64,000 bases of DNA, taken from NCBI GenBank assembly GCA_963798805.1, contig CAWCVC010000011.1, positions 558,001-622,000 of the forward strand, read 5' to 3'. This document shows positions 25,203 to 35,162 of the stretch, piece by piece. Position numbers and translations under genes: made by a program. Below the pieces are notes generated by a model, which was not told the origin of the DNA, did no database searches, and saw nothing but the letters and a program-made list of their open reading frames with translations. How positions within the stretch are numbered: the stretch's first letter is position 1; the number at the start of each line of letters is the position of its first letter. The stretch is from CAVZCK01 sp963798805 (GTDB lineage: Bacteria > Pseudomonadota > Alphaproteobacteria > Rhizobiales > Rhodomicrobiaceae).

Positions 25203-26417
25203 ATGACCGACAACAGTTCTGATATCCGCAATCGCTGGCGGGTTCTTCCCACCGAAGTCTGGGTGCTGGGCTTCGTGTCGCTGCTCATGGACACTTCGTC
25301 CGAGATGATCCATGCGCTGCTGCCAGTCTATATGGTGACGGTGCTCGGGACCTCGACGCTCTCTGTCGGCATCATCGAAGGCATTGCCGAAGCGACCGCC
25401 TCGATCACGAAGATCTTCTCGGGCGCGCTGAGCGACTGGCTCGGCCGGCGCAAAATGCTCACCGCCCTCGGCTATGGCCTGGCGGCGCTCGCCAAGCCGA
25501 TCTTCCCGCTGGCTCCGACGCTCGGCTGGCTGATTGCGGCGCGCTTCATCGACCGCGTCGGCAAGGGTATCCGCGGGGCGCCGCGCGATGCCCTCATCGC
25601 CGATATCACCCCAGCCGATCTGCGCGGGGCCAGCTTCGGCCTGCGCCAGTCGCTGGATACGGTTGGCGCGTTTCTTGGCCCCTTGGGCGCAATCGGACTG
25701 ATGTGGCTGACTGCGGATCAATTCAAGACGGTCTTCTGGATCGCGGTGATCCCGGCGGTCCTGTCTTTTGGACTGATCTTCTTTGCCGTTCGCGAGCCTC
25801 GGCGGCCGAAGCAGCCAGGCCAGATGCGCACGCCTCTCAGCCTCAGCGAACTGGGCCGTCTCAGCTCTGCCTATTGGCGCGTCGTAGCGATCGCAGCGGT
25901 GTTCACGCTGGCGCGCTTCAGTGAGGCATTTCTGGTACTGCGCGCCCAATCCATTGGTCTGCCCCTGATGTATGTCCCTGCGGTGATGGTGGTCATGAAT
26001 ATCGCTTATGCGCTATCGGCGTATCCGGCCGGCGTGTTATCTGACCGCATCGATAGAGTGACCCTGCTGATCCTCGGCCTCGTTCTTCTGCTCTTCGCCG
26101 ATGTGGCGCTCGCTTTTGCGGCGGGCATCGCAGGTCTCGCTGTCGGCGTTGTCCTTTGGGGCTTGCATATGGGATTCACGCAAGGGCTGCTGTCGGCACT
26201 GGTGGCTGACACAGCGCCGGCCGAATTGCGGGGGACCGCCTTCGGCATGTTCAATCTGATCACCGGCATCGTGCTGCTGATTGCCAGTATCACAGCCGGC
26301 GCTTTGTGGGATGTGATCGGCCCCGACGCGACCTTTCTCGGCGGCGCCGCATTCACGGTTCTGACGCTGGCCGGCTTGCTTCCGATGCGGGCGCGTTGGC
26401 ATAGCGCAGCGCGCTGA
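25203..26417 (+). CDS. Major facilitator superfamily transporter
   Basis: 404 aa with about 12 membrane helices. The MFS loop 2-3 motif is visible as GALSDWLGRRKMLTALGYG, and a second copy as GVLSDRIDRVTLLILGLVL. The start LPTEVWVLGFVSLLMDTSSEMIHALLPVY is typical of a subfamily annotated only as MFS exporters in bacteria. I start it at 25203, behind GAGGG. It is divergent from the CBS gene and convergent with the P-type ATPase gene. The substrate cannot be told from sequence. Confidence 0.88.
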   Translation: MTDNSSDIRNRWRVLPTEVWVLGFVSLLMDTSSEMIHALLPVYMVTVLGTSTLSVGIIEGIAEATASITKIFSGALSDWLGRRKMLTALGYGLAALAKPIFPLAPTLGWLIAARFIDRVGKGIRGAPRDALIADITPADLRGASFGLRQSLDTVGAFLGPLGAIGLMWLTADQFKTVFWIAVIPAVLSFGLIFFAVREPRRPKQPGQMRTPLSLSELGRLSSAYWRVVAIAAVFTLARFSEAFLVLRAQSIGLPLMYVPAVMVVMNIAYALSAYPAGVLSDRIDRVTLLILGLVLLLFADVALAFAAGIAGLAVGVVLWGLHMGFTQGLLSALVADTAPAELRGTAFGMFNLITGIVLLIASITAGALWDVIGPDATFLGGAAFTVLTLAGLLPMRARWHSAAR

Positions 26418-26436
26418 GCCGCGTTGGGCGTCCGGC

Positions 26437-28734
26437 TTAGCTGGCCGCCGCATATTCGTAGATGTCCTCCTCCTGCGCATTGTGGATGCGGACCAGCGAT
26501 TCGATCGACTCGATCACGCGCTGCGCGTCGCGGATCAGATAGCGGTCGGCGTCCTTCGGGCTGAGGCCGTTCGCCAGCCTCGTCAAGAGGCGGGCGAGAT
26601 GCAGGATCTCACGATGGGCGCGGCTCATGGCTGAAAGGCCGTGCTCGTCGCGCAGATATTTCGCCAGGCTCGGATAGACCCGGCTCTCATCGAGACGCTC
26701 GTGCTCGACGATTTGCTCCGCGACCAGCCGGTCCGCCTCGGTGATCAGCGCGACGGCCTCGTCTTCGGATGCCTCGTCGAGCGCATCGGCGATTTCGCGC
26801 AACCGGTCGAGGCTTGCCCCAAGGTCCATATGATCTTTGTGCAGGGCGCGCGCGACAGAGGGCTTCATGGTCTCGCGCCAAAGGCTCCGGCCGGGGGTCA
26901 GCGCCCGCAACGCGTTGAGAATGACGGCAACGTCGATTGCCTCCTGGGTGAGCGCGCCTTCGACGGGGGCAAGCCAGCCGAGCGCGGCGGCGATCATGGC
27001 CACGCCCGAAAGGCTCATTCCGGCGACGATGCTCTGAACCGCAATGCCGCGGGACCGGCGCGCGATAGCGATGGCGTCGGAAACGCGGTCGAGCCGGTCT
27101 TCGAGAATGACCACATCCGCGGCTTCGGACGATGCGCTGGCGCCTCTCGCTCCCATGGCGATGCCCACATCGGCGGCGGCCAGCGCCGGTGCATCGTTGA
27201 TGCCGTCGCCAACCATGACCGTCGGGTGCAGCTTCTGCTCGATCGCCACGGCATCGACCTTGTCCAACGGCACCCGGTCGGCCAGGACGGCATTGAGGTC
27301 GAGGGCAGCGGCGATGGTCTCGGCGGCGTCAGCGCGGTCGCCGGTGACCATGACGATGCGGGCGACGCCGGCGCTGCGCAGCGCCTGGACGGCCCGCGGC
27401 GTCTCCCGGCGCAATTCGTCGGCCATCAGAATGGCGCCGATCAGATGGCCGTCCACAGCAACGAAGACGCTGAGCGCCGAACGCCACGAGGCCCGTCTCA
27501 ATGCTCGCGCGGCCCAATCAAGCGGATGTGCCGGTCCGCAGACGAGTTGATATGAACCGACCCCGACATGCCGATCGCGGACGCGTCCCTCGAGGCCGGA
27601 GCCCATGGTCTCACGCACCTGCTCCGGCGCTTCGAGATCCAGCCCGCGCGCGCGGGCGGCAGAGACGATTGCTGCGGCGACGACATGGTGCGACGCCTGC
27701 TCCAGCGATCCGGCGAGTTGCAGCACATCGTCGGCGCTCTGGCCGGGCGCCGTTTCGATGGCGACAAGACGTGCGCCGCCGACCGTCAGCGTCCCGGTCT
27801 TGTCGAACATCACGGTGTGGGTTCTGGCAAGCGCCTCTAGCGCGCCGCCGCCTTTGATCAGGATGCCGAGCCGTGCGGCGCGGGAGACCCCTGCGATGAA
27901 GGCGACGGGCGCGGCGAGAATGAGCGGGCAAGGCGTCGAGGCGACGAGGACGGCGAGGCCGCGAATGGCGTCGCCCGAGACCAGCCACGCGCCGCCGGCG
28001 AGCAGCAGCGTTGCCGGAAGCAGGATCAGCGCATAGCGGTCGGCGAGCCGGATGAAGGGAGCTTTGGCCGTCTGCGCAGCGGTGACCATCCTGACGATGC
28101 CGGCGTAAGTGCTTTCGGAGGCCGGTGCTGTGGCACGCAGCTCGAACGTTTCCCCCGCATTGATGGTGCCACTGCGTGCCGGCTCTCCTCGCCCCCGATT
28201 GACCGGGATCGGCTCCCCGGTAAGCGCCGCTTCGTCAACCACGGCGGCAGCGCTCGAGATCACGCCATCGACCGGGATCACTTCGCCCGCCCGGACCAGG
28301 ATCAAATCTCCGACCGCAACCTCCTCGATCGGGATATCCTCGACCGACGAGTCGATCCACCGATGCGCAACCCGCGGCGCGCGGTCGACGAGCGACTTGA
28401 GATCACGCTCGGCGCGGGCGACGGCGAAGTCCTCAAGCAGGTTGCCGCCCGCATACATGACCGCGACGACGATGCCGGCGAGGTTCTGCCCGAGCAGCAG
28501 TGCCGCCGACATCGAGACGAAGGCGACGGCGTCGACGCCCATACGCCCGGCGAGTAGATCACGGGCCATCGACACGGCGAGGCCGATGACGACCGGCAGC
28601 GTGCCGGCAGCCCATAGCCACTGGGCCAGGCCTTCCCGCCCCGCCAGCCAGGCCAGACCACCGAGCACGAGACCGCCAAGCGCCATAATGATCAGCGCCC
28701 TGCGCAGAAAGCGGTCGGTCAGCAGTTTGGTCAT
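26437..28734 (-). CDS. P1B-type metal ATPase with C-terminal hemerythrin domain (Nia/P1B-5 type)
   Basis: 765 aa. The transport core has the actuator motif TGEP (172-175), a TPCP metal site in the membrane (267-270), the phosphorylation site DKTGT (Asp 311) and GDGINDAP (509-516). There is no N-terminal Cys-rich metal-binding domain. After the last helices comes a hemerythrin-like domain (about 625-760) with ligand-type residues at H632, H678 in VEHER, H707 and H751 in HNAQEE. TPC plus a hemerythrin tail defines the P1B-5 group, whose characterised member Nia of Sinorhizobium exports nickel and iron. Here it lies divergent to a [NiFe]-hydrogenase operon, which fits Ni/Fe handling. Metal specificity is inferred. 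Confidence 0.88.
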   Translation of the reverse strand: MTKLLTDRFLRRALIIMALGGLVLGGLAWLAGREGLAQWLWAAGTLPVVIGLAVSMARDLLAGRMGVDAVAFVSMSAALLLGQNLAGIVVAVMYAGGNLLEDFAVARAERDLKSLVDRAPRVAHRWIDSSVEDIPIEEVAVGDLILVRAGEVIPVDGVISSAAAVVDEAALTGEPIPVNRGRGEPARSGTINAGETFELRATAPASESTYAGIVRMVTAAQTAKAPFIRLADRYALILLPATLLLAGGAWLVSGDAIRGLAVLVASTPCPLILAAPVAFIAGVSRAARLGILIKGGGALEALARTHTVMFDKTGTLTVGGARLVAIETAPGQSADDVLQLAGSLEQASHHVVAAAIVSAARARGLDLEAPEQVRETMGSGLEGRVRDRHVGVGSYQLVCGPAHPLDWAARALRRASWRSALSVFVAVDGHLIGAILMADELRRETPRAVQALRSAGVARIVMVTGDRADAAETIAAALDLNAVLADRVPLDKVDAVAIEQKLHPTVMVGDGINDAPALAAADVGIAMGARGASASSEAADVVILEDRLDRVSDAIAIARRSRGIAVQSIVAGMSLSGVAMIAAALGWLAPVEGALTQEAIDVAVILNALRALTPGRSLWRETMKPSVARALHKDHMDLGASLDRLREIADALDEASEDEAVALITEADRLVAEQIVEHERLDESRVYPSLAKYLRDEHGLSAMSRAHREILHLARLLTRLANGLSPKDADRYLIRDAQRVIESIESLVRIHNAQEEDIYEYAAAS

Positions 28735-29111
28735 CTGGTCAGCTCATTGAATTGGGGGCATCGAAAAGGACGGGCGCGACCGGCAACGGCGCTGTTACGT
28801 TGGCCCAAAACCCTCATTGCTTTCTATCGCCCCTTGCTGATGCCAGGCCGAAGCTGTGGCGATCGGTGCCTGGACTTCTGCGGCGGGCGGTTTCATGGTG
28901 TAGTTCAGCGGGGCGGCGGTTACGTTGACTCGTGTCAAGGTATTCGCGGCGTCCTGGTGAGAGGGTGAAAATCCTGCGGCCGGCCTCTTATCGATGGCAA
29001 TCTCCATCTTTTGCGCCGCGTTTCGGCCGCGTCAGTGAGGAAGGCGCAAGATTGGCGCTCTAAGCTTCGAACCTCGATTGGCTCGGCGGCATCGGGTTCC
29101 GGCAAGGTCAC
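28735..29111. other. Divergent intergenic region of the ATPase and hydrogenase operons
   Basis: 377 bp with no convincing gene. It contains the perfect FNR/FixK-type box at 28925-28938. The long distance from that box to the first hydrogenase gene (about 180 bp) suggests a long leader. Confidence 0.6.
28925..28938. promoter_or_regulatory. FNR/FixK-type box at the hydrogenase operon
   Basis: TTGACTCGTGTCAA, symmetrical arms TTGAC and GTCAA with 4 bp between. It lies between the P1B-type ATPase gene and the hydrogenase operon and could serve either or both. Confidence 0.6.
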
Positions 29112-30242
29112 ATGGAAGCAGGCGCAAACACGATTCTGACTGCGGAAGGCCTTCAGGGGCTCCTCGACAGTCTGAAAAGCCGGGGCTATCGGCTCATCGG
29201 TCCGACCCTGCGCGACCGTGCCATCGTCTATGACGACATCGCCTCGCTCGCCGACCTGCCGAAGGGCTGGACCGACGATCAGGCGCCCGGCCATTATCGC
29301 CTGGAGCGCCGTGAGGACGAGGCGCTGTTCGGCTATGCCGTGGGGCCGCATTCGTGGAAGCGGTTCCTGCATCCGCCGATCCTGCCCATGTGGCGGGCGA
29401 AGCGGGATGGTGCAGCGATCCAGGTGACGCCCGAGCCGGAAAACAATGACACCTTCGCCTTCATCGGCGTGCGCGCCTGCGAGCTGAACGCCATCGCCAT
29501 TCAGGACCGTGTGTTTCTCGGCGGCCCCTATGTCGACCCGCATTACCGCGCCCGCCGCAAGGACAATTTTATTGTCGCGCTCAATTGCTCCAAGGCCGGC
29601 GGCACCTGCTTTTGCGCCTCGATGAAAACCGGGCCGAGAGTCGAGGCGGGCTTTGATATTGCGCTGGCGGAACTCGTACGGCCCGGCGAGCATATTTTCG
29701 TTGCCGAGGCCGGGACCGAATTGGGCCGCGAGATTCTGGCTACCCTGCCGCAACGCGCGGCGACGCGAGAGCAAAAGGCGGCGGCCGAGGCCGTCGTTGC
29801 CCGGACGGCGGCGTCGATGGGTCGCGAGATGCCGGCTGATGAGGTCCACGATCTCCTCATGCGCAATCTCGATCATCCGCGCTGGGACGATGTGGCCGGG
29901 CGCTGCCTGACCTGCGCCAATTGCACCATGGTCTGCCCGACCTGCTTCTGCACCAGCGTTGAGGATGCCAGCGATCTGACCGGCGTGGAGAGTTCGCGCA
30001 GCCGCCGCTGGGATAGCTGCTTCACCATGGACTTCTCCTACATCCATGGCGGCAGCGTGCGCCCGACTGCGCGATCCCGATACCGGCAATGGCTCACCCA
30101 CAAGCTCGCCACCTGGCATGACCAGTTCGGCAGCTCCGGCTGCGTCGGCTGCGGACGCTGCATCACCTGGTGTCCGGTCGGCATCGACATCACCGAGGAA
30201 GTCCGGGCGATCCGCGACAGCGAGCAGGGCCGGAAAGGATAG
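29112..30242 (+). CDS. hyhB: Group 3b-like hydrogenase beta subunit (4Fe-4S protein)
   Basis: 376 aa. The C-terminal half has two ferredoxin-like clusters, CLTCANCTMVCPTC and CVGCGRCITWCPVG, after a domain rich in further Cys (GVRACELNAIAIQD, GGTCFCASM). This is the layout of the sulfhydrogenase beta subunit and of anaerobic sulfite reductase subunit A. The following genes for gamma, small and large hydrogenase subunits decide in favour of hydrogenase. It passes electrons between the flavin subunit and the small subunit in the cytoplasm. The stop is 2 bp before the next gene. Confidence 0.88.
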   Translation: MEAGANTILTAEGLQGLLDSLKSRGYRLIGPTLRDRAIVYDDIASLADLPKGWTDDQAPGHYRLERREDEALFGYAVGPHSWKRFLHPPILPMWRAKRDGAAIQVTPEPENNDTFAFIGVRACELNAIAIQDRVFLGGPYVDPHYRARRKDNFIVALNCSKAGGTCFCASMKTGPRVEAGFDIALAELVRPGEHIFVAEAGTELGREILATLPQRAATREQKAAAEAVVARTAASMGREMPADEVHDLLMRNLDHPRWDDVAGRCLTCANCTMVCPTCFCTSVEDASDLTGVESSRSRRWDSCFTMDFSYIHGGSVRPTARSRYRQWLTHKLATWHDQFGSSGCVGCGRCITWCPVGIDITEEVRAIRDSEQGRKG

Positions 30243-30244
30243 AC

Positions 30245-30683
30245 ATGGAAGGGTTGGAACGCATCGTCTGTGAACATCGCTTCTTCGCTGGCCTTGGCGA
30301 GGCGTTCTGCAAGCTCGTCGCTGGCTGCGCCAAGAATGTGCGCTTCGAGGCGGGCCAGTATCTGATTCATGAAGGCGATCCCGCCGACCAGCTCTATCTC
30401 ATCCGGCACGGCCGCGTCGCGCTGCAGATCCAGGAACCCGGCCGCGGAGCGCTGACCTTCCAGACGCTGGGCGAGGGCGAAATCGTCGGCGTCTCCTGGC
30501 TGATGCCGCCCTACCACTGGCGCCACGATGCCAGAGCGCTCGAGCTGGTCCGCGCCATCGCCATGGACGCCAACTGCCTGCGTAACAAATGCGAGGCCGA
30601 TCACGATCTCGGCTATGAGCTAATGAAGCGCTTCGTGCCGGTCCTGTTCGAGCGGCTTCACGCAACCCGCATACAGATGCTCG

Positions 30684-30706
<23 letters not shown>
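30245..30706 (+). CDS. Cyclic nucleotide-binding domain protein in the hydrogenase operon
   Basis: 153 aa forming a single CNB (Crp-type) beta-barrel: FEAGQYLIHEGDPADQLYLIRHGRVAL, GEGEIVGVSWLM, then a C-terminal helix. It has no DNA-binding domain and no kinase or channel part. It sits between the beta and gamma subunit genes, 2 bp after hyhB and overlapping hyhG by 23 bp, so it is translated with the enzyme. Such genes recur in bacterial group 3b operons. It may be a small regulatory subunit of the hydrogenase, but this is an inference. Confidence 0.8.
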
Positions 30707-31559
<853 letters not shown>

Positions 31560-31560
31560 G

Positions 31561-32337
31561 ATGGCGGCAACGAAACCGCGGCTGGCCGTCTGGAAATTCG
31601 CCTCTTGCGATGGCTGCCAGCTCAGCCTGCTCGACTGCGAGGACGAATTGCTGGCCGTCGCCGGCGCGATCGACATCGCCTATTTTCCGGAAGCCAGACA
31701 AAGCCGTATCGAAGGCCGCTACGACCTTTCGCTGGTTGAAGGTTCGGTCAGCACGCCACACGATGCCGAACGCATCAAAGATATACGCGAACGCTCGGTC
31801 AGGCTGGTCACCATCGGTGCCTGCGCCACCTCGGGCGGCATCCAGGCGCTGCGCAATTTCGCCGATGTGAAGCAATACGCCTCAATCGTCTATGCGCAGC
31901 CGGACTACATCAAGACGCTCGCGACCTCCACTCCGATCGGCGACCATGTGAAGGTCGATTTCGAGTTGCGCGGCTGCCCGATCAGCAAGCGTCAGCTTGT
32001 CGAGGTGATCTCCGCCTTTCTTGCGGGGCGCAGGCCGGTCACGCCTGCCCACAGCACCTGCATCGAATGCAAACTTCGCGGGAATGTCTGCGTGATGGTG
32101 GCGCATGGCACGCCGTGCCTCGGCCCCGTCACGCACGCCGGCTGTGGGGCGATCTGCCCTTCCTATGACCGCGGCTGTTATGGCTGCTATGGCCCGAAGG
32201 AAACGCCGAACGCGCCTTCGCTGAGCCTTTGGCTCGCCCGTCTCGGCATGGACGAGCGCGACCTGCAGCGCATCTATCATACGTTCAACGCCAATGCGCC
32301 GGAGTTCCGCCAGGAGGGTGAGCGCCATGGCCGGTAA
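31561..32337 (+). CDS. hyhS: [NiFe]-hydrogenase small (delta) subunit
   Basis: 258 aa. The proximal cluster ligands are in FASCDGCQLSLLDCE, GACATSGGIQAL and RGCPISKRQL. A Cys-rich C-terminus (THSTCIECKL-like region, then GTPCLGPVTHAGCGAICP and GCYGCYGP) provides the remaining Fe-S sites. There is no Tat signal, so the enzyme is cytoplasmic, in line with group 3b. It overlaps the large subunit gene by 11 bp. Confidence 0.93.
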   Translation: MAATKPRLAVWKFASCDGCQLSLLDCEDELLAVAGAIDIAYFPEARQSRIEGRYDLSLVEGSVSTPHDAERIKDIRERSVRLVTIGACATSGGIQALRNFADVKQYASIVYAQPDYIKTLATSTPIGDHVKVDFELRGCPISKRQLVEVISAFLAGRRPVTPAHSTCIECKLRGNVCVMVAHGTPCLGPVTHAGCGAICPSYDRGCYGCYGPKETPNAPSLSLWLARLGMDERDLQRIYHTFNANAPEFRQEGERHGR

Positions 32338-33619
32338 GACGATCAAGGCTGACTATCTCGCCCGCGTCGAAGGCGAAGGCGCGATGAAGGTCGAGGTGCG
32401 CGACGGCAAGATCGCGTCGGCCGAGTTCAATATCTTCGAGCCGCCGCGCTTTTTCGAGGCGCTTCTGCGCGGCCGCGCCTTCTCCGAAGCGCCGGATATC
32501 AGCGCGCGCATCTGCGGCATCTGCCCGGTCGCCTATCAGATGAGCGCCGTTCATGCGATGGAGAACGCTTTCGGCATGACCGTCGACGGACCGGTGCGTG
32601 ATCTGCGCCGTCTGATCTATTGCGGCGAATGGATCGAGAGTCATGTCCTGCACATGACGATGCTGCACGCGCCGGATTTCCTCGGCTATAACGGCGTTGT
32701 CGATATGGCGCAGGACCATCCCGATGTCGTCCGACGCGCCCTGGCGCTGAAGAAGCTCGGCAACGAGTTGCTCACCTTTCTCGGCGGGCGCGAGATCCAT
32801 CCGATCAATGTCCGCGTCGGCGGCTTCTACCGCGTGCCGCGTCCCCGCGAGCTGGAGCCAATGGCCGAGAAGATGAAGGCGGCGCGCGACATGGCGCTCG
32901 AGACGCTGCGCTGGGTTGCGGGTTTTGAATTCCCCGACTGCTCGCGCGATTACACATTCGTCTCCCTTCAGCACCCGGATGAATATCCGTTCAATGAGGG
33001 CCGGATCGTCTCCAGCAAGGGGCTGGATATCGCGATCGCCGACTACGACGGCCATTTCGAGGAGGTGCATGTGCCGCGCAGTAATGCGCTGCATTCGCAT
33101 TTTCGCGATGGGGGCGGGTCATATCTCGTGGGACCGCTCGCGCGCTACAGCCTGAATTTCGACCGTTTTTCGCCGCTCGTGCAGCAGGCGGCGCGCGAGG
33201 CTGGGCTCGGCCCGGTCTGCGCCAATCCTTACCAGAGCATCGTGGTGCGGGCGGTCGAGGTGGTTCATGCCTGCGACGAGGCTTTGCACATTATCACGGA
33301 TTATCAGGAACCGGACAGTCCCGCCGTCGCCATCGAACCGCACGTAGGGGTCGGCTATGCGGCGACGGAGGCCCCGCGCGGGCTGCTCTATCACCGCTAT
33401 CAGCTTGAAGCCGACGGCACCATCGCCGAGGCCAATATCGTTCCGCCCACGTCGCAAAATCAGGCGAGCATCGAGGAGGATCTGCTGAGCTATATTGGCG
33501 ACTTTCTCGATCTGCCGGATGAGGCGCTGAGCCGACGCTGCGAGCAGACGATTAGAAATTATGACCCCTGCATCTCCTGCGCAACGCATTTCCTGCGGCT
33601 TGAGATCGATCGTGGATGA
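32327..33619 (+). CDS. hyhL: [NiFe]-hydrogenase large (alpha) subunit
   Basis: 430 aa with the two NiFe-binding pairs: RICGICPVAY (Cys 63 and 66) and DPCISCATH (Cys 415 and 418, His 421). The N-terminal motif ADYLARVEGEGAMKV is also typical. The tail after His 421 is only nine residues (FLRLEIDRG), which would be the peptide removed after nickel insertion. The enzyme should be a soluble H2:NAD(P)+ oxidoreductase, probably bidirectional. The ATG at 32327 is inside the small subunit gene, and the stop overlaps the start of the protease gene by 3 bases. Confidence 0.94.
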   Translation: MAGKTIKADYLARVEGEGAMKVEVRDGKIASAEFNIFEPPRFFEALLRGRAFSEAPDISARICGICPVAYQMSAVHAMENAFGMTVDGPVRDLRRLIYCGEWIESHVLHMTMLHAPDFLGYNGVVDMAQDHPDVVRRALALKKLGNELLTFLGGREIHPINVRVGGFYRVPRPRELEPMAEKMKAARDMALETLRWVAGFEFPDCSRDYTFVSLQHPDEYPFNEGRIVSSKGLDIAIADYDGHFEEVHVPRSNALHSHFRDGGGSYLVGPLARYSLNFDRFSPLVQQAAREAGLGPVCANPYQSIVVRAVEVVHACDEALHIITDYQEPDSPAVAIEPHVGVGYAATEAPRGLLYHRYQLEADGTIAEANIVPPTSQNQASIEEDLLSYIGDFLDLPDEALSRRCEQTIRNYDPCISCATHFLRLEIDRG

Positions 33620-34107
33620 TGGTGCACAGGGGCCCCGATCGCGGCTGGGTCGTCATCGGCGTCGGCAATTCCGACCGTGGCGACGACGCAGTCGGGCGCA
33701 TGGTTGCGCGGCACCTTCGGGAGATGCTGCCGCCTCATGTGAAGATCGCTGAGCAGGGCGGCGAGCCCGGCTCGCTCCTTGCATATCTCTCGGATGCGAA
33801 GGCTGCAATCCTGATCGACGCCTGCCGGTCTGGTGCGGCCCCCGGCACCATACATCGCCTCGATGTCAGCGACGAGCCGTTCCCGAAAGCCGCCTTCACC
33901 TGCTCGACCTCCACGCATGGGGTAGGGCTCTTCGAGGCTATCGAACTGGCCCGAAAGCTGGGTCAGCTGCCCCCCTGCTGCATCGTCTACGCCATCGAGG
34001 CGGAGAATTTCGAAGCTGGCACGGCGCCCTCCCCCGCGGTAGCCGAGGCGATCGGAAGCCTGGCCGACCGAATTGCCGCCGAGATCTTGGCGCTGGCGGG
34101 GCAGTAG
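33616..34107 (+). CDS. Hydrogenase maturation endopeptidase
   Basis: 163 aa of the HyaD/HycI protease family: VIGVGNSDRGDDAVGRMV at the start, with Asp in ILIDACRSG and the His in STSTHGVGLFEA as nickel-sensing residues. It trims the C-terminal peptide of the large subunit once nickel is inserted. Its start overlaps the hyhL stop. The general Hyp maturation genes (hypA-F) are not in the window and must be elsewhere. Confidence 0.9.
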   Translation: MMVHRGPDRGWVVIGVGNSDRGDDAVGRMVARHLREMLPPHVKIAEQGGEPGSLLAYLSDAKAAILIDACRSGAAPGTIHRLDVSDEPFPKAAFTCSTSTHGVGLFEAIELARKLGQLPPCCIVYAIEAENFEAGTAPSPAVAEAIGSLADRIAAEILALAGQ

Positions 34108-34130
34108 CACTGGCTGTGGATCTCCGCGAT

Positions 34131-34144
34131 TTGATTGCGATCAA
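34131..34144. promoter_or_regulatory. FNR/FixK-type box upstream of the universal stress protein gene
   Basis: TTGATTGCGATCAA, a perfect match to TTGAT-N4-ATCAA. The centre is 85.5 bp before the ATG at 34223, exactly as for the CBS gene. Confidence 0.65.
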
Positions 34145-34222
34145 TTCGCGCCGGGATGTGCCGTGCTAGATGTAGTGAACTGGCTCCAGGCGGTCGCGCT
34201 CGTAGGAAGAGAGGGCAAGGTA

Positions 34223-35038
34223 ATGACATTCAAGGATATTTTGGTCCATCAGGCCGAAGATTCGCACGCAGACGAGCGCTTGAAATACGCAATTTCGCTT
34301 GCTGTAGGCTTCGAAGCCCGGCTGACGGGTGTTTACATGCTTGATTATCCGGTGATCCCGGATTTCGTAGCGGCACAAGTGTCGACCCAAGTGGTGCAGC
34401 AGCGCTATGAAGAGATACGGCGCTTCGCGATGCAGCGCCGTGAGGATTTCGAGGCGTCGGCGAACGCGGCCAGTGTGCCGGCCGACTTCCACATCATGGA
34501 GGGCAACCCGTTCGATGTCATGGCGGCTGCCGCGCGCTACGCCGATTTGATTGTGATCAGCCAGCCCGATCCGGACAATCCAGCGCCGCAGGACCCCGTT
34601 GTTCAGTCGCTTCTGCTTTCTGCGGGCGGCCCGGTGCTGATGGTTCCCTATGTTGGACGATACGACGCGCTGGCAAAGCGGATCATGGTGGCCTGGAACG
34701 GGACGCGCGAAAGCGCCCGGGCCGTGCACGATGCACTACCGCTTCTGAAGCGCGCCCAGGAGGTTGTCATTTTCAGCGTCAATCCGGAGAACGGCGAGTT
34801 TGGCGGGGCGGAAATTGCCGCCCATCTGGCGAGGCACGGGGTGAAGACGACGGCGAGACATAACATCGCCGATGATATCAGCGTCGGCGAGGCTGTCCTC
34901 TCTGCCATTGCCGACAACGGCATAGAGCTTCTCGTCATGGGAGCCTATGGGCATTCCCGGGTACGGGAACTGGTGTTCGGCGGCGCCACGCGAGATATCA
35001 TTGACGCAATGACCTGTCCCGTCCTGTTTTCACATTGA
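34223..35038 (+). CDS. Universal stress protein, tandem UspA domains
   Basis: 271 aa containing two UspA units. The second is clear: IMVAWNGTRESARAVHDALP, then LLVMGAYGHSRVRELVFGG, the ATP-binding type motif GxxGHSRxRE, ending in TCPVLFSH. The first unit (MTFKDILVHQAEDSHADERL) is more divergent. I choose the ATG at 34223, which has an AAGG site and conserved family start; the longer frame from 34073 is unlike other members. A perfect FNR/FixK box lies upstream, so it is likely induced at low oxygen. Confidence 0.9.
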   Translation: MTFKDILVHQAEDSHADERLKYAISLAVGFEARLTGVYMLDYPVIPDFVAAQVSTQVVQQRYEEIRRFAMQRREDFEASANAASVPADFHIMEGNPFDVMAAAARYADLIVISQPDPDNPAPQDPVVQSLLLSAGGPVLMVPYVGRYDALAKRIMVAWNGTRESARAVHDALPLLKRAQEVVIFSVNPENGEFGGAEIAAHLARHGVKTTARHNIADDISVGEAVLSAIADNGIELLVMGAYGHSRVRELVFGGATRDIIDAMTCPVLFSH

Positions 35039-35162
35039 GGTCGTCGCGCGAGACTAGGCGTCGTGCAGAATGTGCCCGTCCGAGACTGCGGGTTGCCGGA
35101 GCGGCTGAGGCGAAATGTTCTTGGGGAGGCGCCTGACATCGCGGTTCGCCTTTCGCGCCGCG

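Noticed and set aside
28935..30119. Minus-strand frame of 394 codons opposite hyhB
   Set aside because: Antisense shadow; the plus-strand gene has ordered Cys motifs and belongs to an operon.
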